DNA of 64,000 nucleotides from Actinomycetes bacterium (GTDB taxonomy: Bacteria > Actinomycetota > Acidimicrobiia > Acidimicrobiales > RAAP-2). The DNA lies in NCBI GenBank assembly GCA_021823525.1, contig JAKANY010000004.1, forward strand, positions 41,995-105,994, written 5' to 3'. Below the pieces are notes generated by a model. The model did not search any database. It was not told where the DNA came from and saw only the letters and a program-made list of their open reading frames with translations. This document shows positions 38,443 through 45,330 of this stretch, one piece after another; the first letter of the stretch is position 1, and each line of letters begins with the position of its first letter. A program made the translations under genes and the position numbers.

Positions 38443-39090
38443 GTGCGACTGTTCCCCGAAGGTCTCTTCATCAAGGTGGCCGGGGTCGTCAGCGAGGATG
38501 ACGCCCTCCTAGCCGTGGGCCTGGGCGCGAACGCCGTGGGCTTCGACTTCGGCCCCACGCCCTGGCGCGTGACGCTCGACGACGCGCGCGCCATCGGGCA
38601 CCGCCTGCCCTCGGGGATCACGACGGTCGGGTCGTTCCGCCACGAGCTGCCCCAGCGCGTCGTGGAGGTGACCAACCGTCTGGGCCTGTCGGCCGTGGAG
38701 ATGGTGGCGCCGCTGGCGCTGGCCGACGTGAACTACGTACGCGACCGCGTGGCGACGCTGTTCGTCCGCCTGGACGTCGAGACCCTGGCCGCCGAGCCGC
38801 CGTGGCTCGGCGCGGTCGACTACGCGATCGTCGACCCGCTCGACGGCGTGGGCGCGCTGGCCGCGGTGCTCGACGGGGGTCTCGCGCCGTACCTGGGGCC
38901 GGCGGTGGTGGCGGGCGACCTGAGCGCCGACGAGGTCGACGAGGTGGTGCGCACGCTCCCGGTGTGGGGGGTCGAGGCCGGGGCGGCGCTAGAGCAGTCG
39001 CCCGGCGTCAAGGACCCCGTCACCATGGGGGCGTTCATCGCCAGCGCGCGGCGCGCCTTTCGCGAGCGCGCGTGGGAGAGCGACGACTAG
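38443..39090 (+). CDS. Phosphoribosylanthranilate isomerase-like (TrpF fold) protein, probably inactive as TrpF
   Basis: The 215 residues follow TrpF from end to end: FIKVAGVVSEDDALLAVGLG matches the VKICGIT start, GANAVGFDFGPTPWRV the next strand, and VWGVEAGAALEQSPGVKDP the C-terminal phosphate-binding GVESSPGVKD. The catalytic Cys of KICG is Ala (A13, KVAG), so the general base of the Amadori rearrangement is missing. No trp genes are nearby. It may bind a phosphorylated ligand or do other chemistry. Start chosen by the GGGGGAGGAA site. Its stop shares CTAG with the fabF stop. Confidence 0.7.
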   Translation: MRLFPEGLFIKVAGVVSEDDALLAVGLGANAVGFDFGPTPWRVTLDDARAIGHRLPSGITTVGSFRHELPQRVVEVTNRLGLSAVEMVAPLALADVNYVRDRVATLFVRLDVETLAAEPPWLGAVDYAIVDPLDGVGALAAVLDGGLAPYLGPAVVAGDLSADEVDEVVRTLPVWGVEAGAALEQSPGVKDPVTMGAFIASARRAFRERAWESDD

Positions 39091-40286
39091 GACGCCACGC
39101 GGCGCAGGATCACGCTGCCGTTGTGCCCGCCGAAGCCGAAGGAGTTCGACAGCACCGTCTCGTAGGAGCCGGGCCGCGGGGCTCCGTGCACGACGTCCAG
39201 GGGGATGGCGGGGTCGACGGTGGTGGTGCCGGCGGTGGGCGGGATGGTCTGCTCGAGCAGGGTCAGGACGGCAGCCACGGCCTCCAGGGCGCCGGCGGCG
39301 GCCAGCGAGTGGCCCAGGTGCCCCTTGACCGAGGTCACCGGCGGCGCGTGGGAGCCGAAGACCTCGCCCACCGCGACGGCCTCGGCGAGGTCGTTCAGCG
39401 GCGTGGACGTGCCGTGGGCGTTGATGTGGGAGATCTGCGCGGGGGTGAGCTCGGCGTCCTCGAGCGCCAGGCGCATCGAGCGGATGGCGCCGCGGCCCTC
39501 GGGATCGGGGGCGGTGATGTGGTACGCGTCGGCCGTCGAGGCCGCGCCGATCACCTCGGCCAGGATGCGCGCCCCGCGCGCGTGCGCGTGGTCCCAGTCC
39601 TCCAGGATCAAGATGCCCGCACCCTCGCCCATGACGAAGCCGTCGCGGTCGACGTCGAAGGGCCGCGAGAGGTCCTGGCTGCTGAGGGCGGTCATGTTGC
39701 GGAACCCGGCCTCGGCGATCTCGACGAGGACCGCCTCGGCGCCCCCGGCGACCACGACGGGTGCGCGCCCGGTGGCCACGAGGCGCGCACCGTTGCCGAT
39801 GGCGTGAGTCCCCGCGGCGCACGCCGTCGTGACGGTCTCGCACGGACCGCCCAGGCCGAAGCGCATCGACACCGCGGCGGCCGCCGCGTTGGGCATCATC
39901 ATGGGGACCATGAAGGGTGAGACGCGTCCTAGGCCCCGGGCGTTGCGGACCGCCACCTGCTCGAGGATGGTCTGCAGTCCCCCGATGCCGGTGGTGACGA
40001 TCGAGGCGCCCTCGAGGAAGGGGCTCGCCAGTCCCGACTGGCGCCAGGCCTCGTCGGCGGCGACCAGCGCGTAGAGGGTGAAGGGGTCGAGGCGGCGCAG
40101 CTCCTTGGGCCCGCCGATGTGGGAGGCGTCGAAGGGCGCGACGGCCTTGCTCGCGGGCGCGACGGGCTCGAGCAGCGCCGACCACAGCGCCGGCACCCCC
40201 AGGCCCGCGCACGAGACGGCCCCCATCCCCGTGACGGCCACGCGACGCCCGACCAGTGGTCCCTCGGGGGTGCGAGCGACGAGCAC
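39087..40286 (-). CDS. fabF: 3-oxoacyl-[ACP] synthase II
   Basis: Condensing enzyme of type II fatty-acid elongation. Active-site Cys156 in TTACAAGTHAIG, and the histidines in NAHGTSTPLND and VKGHLGHSLAAAGA. It has 399 residues, with about 12 extra N-terminal residues before RRVAVTGMGAVS if the GTG at 40286 is used. That GTG overlaps the acpP stop by one base, so coupling supports it. Confidence 0.94.
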   Translation of the reverse strand: MLVARTPEGPLVGRRVAVTGMGAVSCAGLGVPALWSALLEPVAPASKAVAPFDASHIGGPKELRRLDPFTLYALVAADEAWRQSGLASPFLEGASIVTTGIGGLQTILEQVAVRNARGLGRVSPFMVPMMMPNAAAAAVSMRFGLGGPCETVTTACAAGTHAIGNGARLVATGRAPVVVAGGAEAVLVEIAEAGFRNMTALSSQDLSRPFDVDRDGFVMGEGAGILILEDWDHAHARGARILAEVIGAASTADAYHITAPDPEGRGAIRSMRLALEDAELTPAQISHINAHGTSTPLNDLAEAVAVGEVFGSHAPPVTSVKGHLGHSLAAAGALEAVAAVLTLLEQTIPPTAGTTTVDPAIPLDVVHGAPRPGSYETVLSNSFGFGGHNGSVILRRVAS

Positions 40287-40525
40287 TACAGCTTCGCGTA
40301 GATCAGATCGAAGGCCTGCCCGACGGTGCCGATGTCCTTGAGCTCGTCCTCGCCGACCTCGATGCCGAAGTTCTCCTCGAGGGCCATGACCAGCTCGACC
40401 AGGTCGAGGCTGTCGGCGCCGAGGTCGTCGGCGAAGGAGGCCTCGGGTGTGACCTTGGCCGGGTCCACCGCGAGCACCTCGACGGCGCTGTCGGTGAACT
40501 TCTTGAACGCTTCGTCGCGGTCCAT
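40286..40525 (-). CDS. acpP: Acyl carrier protein
   Basis: 79-residue acidic helical carrier with the phosphopantetheine Ser39 in GADSLDLVELVM. The track shows it only as the tail of a long false ORF; the ATG at 40525 has AGGCAGG close upstream. It precedes fabF and is separated from fabD-fabG by the opposite-strand SGNH hydrolase gene. Confidence 0.96.
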   Translation of the reverse strand: MDRDEAFKKFTDSAVEVLAVDPAKVTPEASFADDLGADSLDLVELVMALEENFGIEVGEDELKDIGTVGQAFDLIYAKL

Positions 40526-40553
40526 CCTGCCTATCCCTTCTGACGTGTCGCCG

Positions 40554-40560
40554 TATCGTA
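40554..40560. promoter_or_regulatory. -10 heptamer TATCGTA between acpP and the SGNH gene
   Basis: The minus strand TACGAT would give acpP a leader of about 22 bases. The plus strand TATCGT could give the SGNH gene a longer leader. The bases around it are unusually AT-rich (TATCGTACTAAA). Confidence 0.45.
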
Positions 40561-40623
40561 CTAAACGCGTGCGGGGTTCCGCCCGGAAGCGAGACGTGCC
40601 TGCCGCGCCGCCTGATGGCGTTC

Positions 40624-40629
40624 TAGGAT
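40624..40629 (+). promoter_or_regulatory. Possible -10 (TAGGAT) for the SGNH hydrolase
   Basis: Gives a leader of about 43 bases ending in GTGGGGGAGG before the ATG at 40679. Confidence 0.35.
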
Positions 40630-40678
40630 GAGCGCGCGACCCGGGGGAGGGCGTGGCGGTTCTTCGTGGGGGAGGTTC

Positions 40679-41620
40679 ATGATGGGGGGACGGCTTTACT
40701 TTCGGGTAGCCCGCGTGACGGCCGCGGTGGCCCTGGCGGGCGCCGCGGCGCTGGCGGCCGTGCCGGCGTCGGCGGCGCCGACCGGCAAGGGCGGCTGGGG
40801 TCAGGGGACGCCCTACCTGGCGCTCGGCGACTCGATCGCCTTCGGGTACACACCCTCCGCGGTGACCACCGCCGCGCAGTACGCGGACGCAGCGAACTTC
40901 ACCAGCTACGCGAACGACGTGGCGACCGCGCTCAACCTCCGCCTGGTGAACGCGTCGTGCCCGGGCGAGACGACCGGCTCGATGATCAACACGTCGGCGA
41001 TCTCCAACGGCTGCGAGAACACCCTGGGCCAGGCCGGCGGGTACCGGACGGCGTATCCGCTGCACGTCAGCTACACCGGATCGCAGCTGTCCTTCGCGGT
41101 GCACTTCTTGCGCTCGCACCCGGCGACGCGCCTGGTGACCATCGACATCGGGGCCAACGACGCCTTCGTGTGCCAAGAGACCACCAAGGACCAGTGCCTG
41201 AACCTGGCCGAGTTCGGGGCCGTCCTGACCCAGATCGGCAAGAACCTGACGACCATCTACCACGCGCTGCGCGTCGAGGGCCGCTACACCGGGGCCCTGG
41301 TGGCCGTGGACTACTACGCGCTCAGCTACGCGGACCCCGTCCAGATGGGCGAGGCCCAGCAGCTCGACCAGACGATCAACAACGTGACCCACCAGTTCCA
41401 CGGGATCGTGGCTGACGGCTTCGGGGTGTTCCAGGCGATGTCGGCGGGCGCTCAGGGCGACCCCTGCGCGGCCGGCCTCCTGATCGCCTACCCGGCCTCG
41501 AGCGGCCAGACCGGCTGCAACATCCACCCGAGCCCGCTGGGCCACGAGCTGCTGGCGGCGTCGATCGAGTCGGCCCTGCTGAACGTCGCCCCGCCGCTCG
41601 CCCGGCCGAGCCGGGGCTAG
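40679..41620 (+). CDS. Secreted SGNH/GDSL-family hydrolase (esterase/lipase-like)
   Basis: The start at 40679 follows GGGGGAGG and begins a good signal peptide: basic RLYFRVAR, a hydrophobic Ala/Val core, and VPASA cut after residue 32. The track's ATG at 40628 would put an unlikely Gly-rich tail before it. Block I GDS with nucleophile Ser52 is in YLALGDSIAFGY; block III is DIGANDAF; block V is NIHPSPLGH, where the usual Asp before the His is Asn. Six cysteines suggest disulfides. It has 313 residues. It is inserted, on the opposite strand, inside the fatty-acid gene cluster. Substrate unknown. Confidence 0.82.
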   Translation: MMGGRLYFRVARVTAAVALAGAAALAAVPASAAPTGKGGWGQGTPYLALGDSIAFGYTPSAVTTAAQYADAANFTSYANDVATALNLRLVNASCPGETTGSMINTSAISNGCENTLGQAGGYRTAYPLHVSYTGSQLSFAVHFLRSHPATRLVTIDIGANDAFVCQETTKDQCLNLAEFGAVLTQIGKNLTTIYHALRVEGRYTGALVAVDYYALSYADPVQMGEAQQLDQTINNVTHQFHGIVADGFGVFQAMSAGAQGDPCAAGLLIAYPASSGQTGCNIHPSPLGHELLAASIESALLNVAPPLARPSRG

Positions 41621-42321
41621 AGCCCGAGCGCCAGGCCGCCGTCCACCGGGACGACGGCCCCGGTGATGTAGCGCGCGCCGTCGCTGGCCAGGAAGGCGGC
41701 CAGCGCGGCGACGTCGTCGGCCTCGCCGACGCGGCCCAGGGGGATCGTGGTCGCCGCGACGGGGCCGTCGGGGGCGAGGTCGCGGGTCATGTCGGTGGCG
41801 ATGAGACCCGGGGCGATGACGTTGACGGTGATGGACCGGCTGGCCACCTCGCGCGCGAGCGCGCGCGCCAGGCCCACGAGCCCCGCCTTGGCGGCGGCGT
41901 AGTTGGCCTGCCCGGGCACCCCGAGGAAGGGGCTCACCGATCCGATGAAGATGATCGAGCCGCGCCGCGCCCGCACCATGGGCCCCAGCGCGGCGCGCGC
42001 GGTGTAGAAGGCGCCGTCCAGGTCGGTCGCCAGGACCTCGCGCCACTGGGCGTCGGACATGCGCAGGGCGAGCCCGTCGCGGGTGATGCCGGCGTTGACG
42101 ACGGCGACCTCGGGAGCGCCGTGGCGCTCGGTGAGGGACTTCAACGCGGTGCTGACCGCCTCGGAGTCGCTGACGTCCACGGCCAGGGCCTCGGCGACGC
42201 CCTCGGGAGCCGTTCCCCGGCGCGAGAGTGTGACGACGACGTCGCCCAGCGCGACGAAGCGACGCGAGATCGCCGCGCCGATCCCCTGGCTGGCGCCGGT
42301 GACCAGGACGACGCGGCTCAC
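41617..42321 (-). CDS. fabG: 3-oxoacyl-[ACP] reductase (SDR family)
   Basis: NADPH-dependent short-chain dehydrogenase. TGASQGIG nucleotide loop, NAGITRDGL (a FabG hallmark), and the Ser-Tyr-Lys triad in IGSVSPFLGVPGQANYAAAKAG. It has 234 residues from the GTG at 42321, which overlaps the fabD stop (GTGA). Ends at a CTAG shared with the SGNH gene. Confidence 0.9.
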   Translation of the reverse strand: MSRVVLVTGASQGIGAAISRRFVALGDVVVTLSRRGTAPEGVAEALAVDVSDSEAVSTALKSLTERHGAPEVAVVNAGITRDGLALRMSDAQWREVLATDLDGAFYTARAALGPMVRARRGSIIFIGSVSPFLGVPGQANYAAAKAGLVGLARALAREVASRSITVNVIAPGLIATDMTRDLAPDGPVAATTIPLGRVGEADDVAALAAFLASDGARYITGAVVPVDGGLALGL

Positions 42322-43235
42322 GCGACGGCCTCCAGGTCCGCGGGGCCCGCAAGGGCGACCTGCGCGTCGAAGTCGCGGATGCGCCGGGTGAGGCCCGTCA
42401 GCACGGCGCCCGGCGGCATCTCGATCGAGACGGTGACCGTCGCGGGCAGGGCGCCCGTCGCTCGGACGAACTCGACGGGCGAGGTCAGCTGGCGCGCGAG
42501 CAGGTCGTGCCACTGGGCCCCGGTGTGGGCGGCGCCGTCCACGTTGGCGATGACCACGACGTCGCTCTCGCGCCACGTGACCGTGGCGAGCTGCGCGTCG
42601 AGGGCCGCCTGGGCCGGCGCCATGAGGGGCGAGTGGAAGGCCCCGCCGACCGGCAGGGGGGTGGCCCGGCGAAAGCCCAGTTCGCGGTGGACCGCGACCA
42701 GGTCGGCGAGGGCGTCGGGCGTCCCGCTGACGACTAGCTGGCCCGCGCCGTTGACGTTGGCGACCCACAGGTCGGCGCGACCCGCGAGGCGCCCCCGCGC
42801 CTCCTCGTCGCCGCCCAGGAGCGCGACCATCGAGCCCGCGCGCGCCTGCGCCGCGGCGGCCATGGCCGCGCCGCGCGTGGCGATGAGCCGCGCGCCGTCC
42901 TCCAGGCTGAGCACGCCGGCGGCCGTCAGGGCGCTGAACTCGCCCAGGCTGTGGCCCAGGTGGTAGCGGGGGCGCACGCCGCGTGCGAGCAGGTCGTGGT
43001 AGGCGACCAGCGAGAGGGCGAACGTGGCCAGCTGCGCGTTGTCGGTGCGGATGACCTCGTCGTCGCCGGCCTCGAGCAGCAGCCGCTCCACGTCCACGCC
43101 GGTGATCGCGGCGACCTCGCCCACGAGCGTCCAGTGGGCGCTCGCGGTCCAGGGTCGTCCCGCGCCCTGGCCGATGGCGCCTTGACCGGGGAAGAGGGCG
43201 ACCGTGTCGTCGCGCCACGCTGGTGCGCTGCTCAC
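42318..43235 (-). CDS. fabD: Malonyl-CoA:ACP transacylase
   Basis: Loads malonate onto ACP. Nucleophile Ser96 in GHSLGE, catalytic His201 in AFHSPLM, and the N-terminal FPGQGA. It has 305 residues. GTG start, leaderless. No fabH follows; fabG takes its place. Confidence 0.94.
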   Translation of the reverse strand: MSSAPAWRDDTVALFPGQGAIGQGAGRPWTASAHWTLVGEVAAITGVDVERLLLEAGDDEVIRTDNAQLATFALSLVAYHDLLARGVRPRYHLGHSLGEFSALTAAGVLSLEDGARLIATRGAAMAAAAQARAGSMVALLGGDEEARGRLAGRADLWVANVNGAGQLVVSGTPDALADLVAVHRELGFRRATPLPVGGAFHSPLMAPAQAALDAQLATVTWRESDVVVIANVDGAAHTGAQWHDLLARQLTSPVEFVRATGALPATVTVSIEMPPGAVLTGLTRRIRDFDAQVALAGPADLEAVA

Positions 43236-43241
43236 GGCGCC

Positions 43242-43247
43242 ACGCTA
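43242..43247 (-). promoter_or_regulatory. Leaderless-type -10 (TAGCGT, minus strand) for fabD-fabG
   Basis: Exactly 6 bases separate it from the fabD GTG on the minus strand. Confidence 0.5.
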
Positions 43248-43283
43248 ACAGGGCGGGGGGCTCCAGCCGGGGGGCGTGCGGCG

Positions 43284-43367
43284 TGCCCGGAGTGGGACTC
43301 GAACCCACACACCCTTGCGAGTAAAGGCTTTTGAGGCCTCCGCGTCTACCGATTCCGCCATCCGGGC
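43284..43367 (-). tRNA. tRNA-Leu (anticodon CAA)
   Basis: Minus strand. The acceptor stem GCCCGGA pairs with TCCGGGC, discriminator A. The D-arm is of leucine type, the anticodon loop is CTCAAAA (CAA, reads UUG), and there is a long class II variable arm and the T-arm GTGGG-TTCGAGT-CCCAC. Total 84 bases. CCA is not encoded: CGC follows. Confidence 0.95.
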
Positions 43368-43376
43368 TAGTCGGTC

Positions 43377-43383
43377 TACGGTA
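43377..43383. promoter_or_regulatory. Shared bidirectional -10 heptamer TACGGTA (tRNA-Leu / menC)
   Basis: The minus strand TACCGT lies about 10 bases before the tRNA 5' end. The plus strand TACGGT would start a leader of about 27 bases for menC. Confidence 0.45.
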
Positions 43384-43415
43384 GCAGCATCGAACGGCGC
43401 GCCGGCACCCTGGAC

Positions 43416-44447
43416 GTGTGGCGCCATGACGTGCGCCTCGCGCGCGGGGTGAGCGCCGCTCACCAGCGCCACGACGTGCGCCCGCGCCTCTTCGCCCGCG
43501 CCGCCCAGGGCGACGACGTCGGCTACGGCGAGGTCGATCCGCAGCCCGTGGCGCTCAACGGGGACCCCGGGGTCGACGAGGTCCTCGAGGCCCTGCGCGA
43601 CGAGGTCGGCCCGCGCCTCGGCGAGATCACGCGCCGCGAGGGGCGCCTGCCGTCGTGGCAGCGGGTGGCGCACCTGGCCGCCTCGCGGCCCGCCTCGCGC
43701 TTCGCCTGGGCGCTCGTGGAGATGGCCCTGCTGGACCAGGACCTGCGCCGCACGTCGCGCTCGACGCCCCTGGGCTGGCGCGACGGGGGCGAGGTCGGGG
43801 TGCTGGCGACCGTCTCGCTCCTGGACCCGCCACCCGAGGGGATCCGGCGAGCCGATCGCCTCCGGGCCAAGTTGCGCCCGGGCACGTGGGACGACGCCAC
43901 GGTGTCGTGGCTGGCCGCGCAGGCGACGCCGGTCCTGCTCGACTACAACGGCTCGGCGGGATCGCCCGCGCAGGTGCTCGCGGACTGGGATGCCCTGGCG
44001 CCGCGGCTCGCGATCGTCGCGATCGAGCAGCCTTTCGCCCCCGGGGACCTGGCCAGCGCGGCCGAGCTGGCCGCGCGCTGCCCGGTGCCCCTGAGCGTCG
44101 ACGAGGGGGTCCGCTCGTGGCAGGACGTGCGCCTGGTCGCGGCGCACGGCGCGGCCCGCCTGGTGTGCGTCAAGCCCGCGCGGGTGGGAGGGCTCGCCGT
44201 CGCGCGCGCCCTGTGCCACCGGGCTGGCGCGGCGGGGCTGCGGCCCTACGTCGGGGGCTTCTTCGAGTCGCCACTCGGACGCAGCGCTCTGCGCCTGGTG
44301 GCGCGCGACGCGGTGGACGAGCCGAGCGACGTCGGCCCGGTCGGCGTCGACGAGGAGGCCGAGGTGGACGAGGACGGGGCGGGCCTGGGGTTCCGCTTGC
44401 GCGCGGTGGTGACGGAGGGTGCGCCAGGCTTCGTGCTGGCGTGGTAG
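43416..44447 (+). CDS. menC: o-Succinylbenzoate synthase (enolase superfamily)
   Basis: Dehydratase of menaquinone synthesis. Catalytic lysines in RAKLRPG and CVKPARVGG; metal ligands in LLDYNG, IEQPF and SVDEGV; YVGGFFESPLGRSAL closes the barrel. It has 343 residues from a GTG with no obvious Shine-Dalgarno. It lies apart from menF-menG, about 8 kb to the left. An acidic stretch (VDEEAEVDEDG) is near the end. Confidence 0.85.
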   Translation: MWRHDVRLARGVSAAHQRHDVRPRLFARAAQGDDVGYGEVDPQPVALNGDPGVDEVLEALRDEVGPRLGEITRREGRLPSWQRVAHLAASRPASRFAWALVEMALLDQDLRRTSRSTPLGWRDGGEVGVLATVSLLDPPPEGIRRADRLRAKLRPGTWDDATVSWLAAQATPVLLDYNGSAGSPAQVLADWDALAPRLAIVAIEQPFAPGDLASAAELAARCPVPLSVDEGVRSWQDVRLVAAHGAARLVCVKPARVGGLAVARALCHRAGAAGLRPYVGGFFESPLGRSALRLVARDAVDEPSDVGPVGVDEEAEVDEDGAGLGFRLRAVVTEGAPGFVLAW

Positions 44448-44452
44448 GACCC

Positions 44453-44458
44453 TACACT
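44453..44458 (+). promoter_or_regulatory. Leaderless-type -10 (TACACT)
   Basis: Seven bases before the ATG of the 106-residue protein gene. Confidence 0.45.
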
Positions 44459-44465
44459 GAGGGCG

Positions 44466-44786
44466 ATGAGCTCTCGCTCGCAGCGGCGCCGGCTGGAGGA
44501 CTCCCAGCGGCGTCTGAGCACCGCGCGCGAGAGCCTGCACGTGCTCGAGGAGCAGGTCGCGGTGTGGAACGCCGCGCTCGACGAGGCGCGGATCCGGGCG
44601 CTAGTGTCAGAGACCCCGGCGCAAGCCCAGGAGTACGAGGAGTTGTCGCGTCACGTGGCGGTCGCGGCGGCCGAGTTGCAGCGGCGCCGGCGCGAGGTGG
44701 GAGAGTTGCTGGCGGAGCGCGACGAGCTGCTGCGCTCGTGGGAACCGAAGGACGGCGATGGAACGACGAGTAGTGATCGCGGATGA
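44466..44786 (+). CDS. Coiled-coil protein of unknown function upstream of pdtaR
   Basis: 106 residues, very charged, with heptad-like leucines and valines (RRLSTARESLHVLEEQVAVW; ELLAERDELLRSW). Probably a dimeric coiled coil. No family recognised. It has a leaderless-type promoter, and its last 29 bases overlap the start of the ANTAR regulator, so the two are likely co-expressed. It could modulate the regulator, but that is speculation. Confidence 0.6.
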   Translation: MSSRSQRRRLEDSQRRLSTARESLHVLEEQVAVWNAALDEARIRALVSETPAQAQEYEELSRHVAVAAAELQRRRREVGELLAERDELLRSWEPKDGDGTTSSDRG

Positions 44787-45330
44787 CGAGTCGATCATCC
44801 GGCTCGACCTCAAGGAGATGCTCGAGAGCGACGGCTACCTGGTCGTGGGCGAGGCCGGGCGCGGCGACGACGCCCTGGCGCTGATCGAGGAGCACCACCC
44901 CGACCTGGCGCTGCTGGACATCAAGATGCCGGGGCTGGACGGCATCGAGGTCGCGCGCGCGGTGCAGGGCCGGGGCACGGTCGTCGTGCTGCTGACCGCC
45001 TTCAGCCAGCGCACGCTCATCGAGAACGCTCGCGACGCGGGCGTCGCCGCGTACCTGGTCAAGCCGTTCCGCTCGAGCGAGCTGCTGCCCAAGCTGGCCG
45101 CGATCCTCGACCCGAGCGCCGTCGAGCCCGCGGCGGGACCCGACCCGCACCGGGCCGACGACAAGATCGAGACGCGCGAGCTGGTCCAGCGCGCCAAGCA
45201 GCGCCTGATGGAGGACCGGGGGCTCGACGAGCCCACGGCCTTCGAGACCATCCAGCAGTCGGCCATGCGGGCGCGCGTGCGGATGCGCGACGTGGCCCAG
45301 CAGATCCTGCGCGGGGAGTTCGGTGGCTGA
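44758..45330 (+). CDS. pdtaR: ANTAR-domain response regulator (PdtaR-like)
   Basis: Receiver domain with IADDES, phosphorylated Asp54 in LLDIKMPG and Lys102 in VKPF, followed by an ANTAR RNA-binding domain (about 125-185: RAKQRLMEDRGLDEPTAFETIQQSA). ANTAR proteins prevent transcription termination by binding paired RNA hexaloops. M. tuberculosis has PdtaR (Rv1626) three genes before polA, so this is the likely orthologue. No sensor kinase is in the window. It has 190 residues and overlaps polA by 8 bases. Confidence 0.9.
   Translation: MERRVVIADDESIIRLDLKEMLESDGYLVVGEAGRGDDALALIEEHHPDLALLDIKMPGLDGIEVARAVQGRGTVVVLLTAFSQRTLIENARDAGVAAYLVKPFRSSELLPKLAAILDPSAVEPAAGPDPHRADDKIETRELVQRAKQRLMEDRGLDEPTAFETIQQSAMRARVRMRDVAQQILRGEFGG

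Noticed and set aside
40628-40678. ATG at 40628 as the SGNH hydrolase start
   Set aside because: It would place a Gly/Arg-rich tail before the signal peptide; the ATG at 40679 follows GGGGGAGG.
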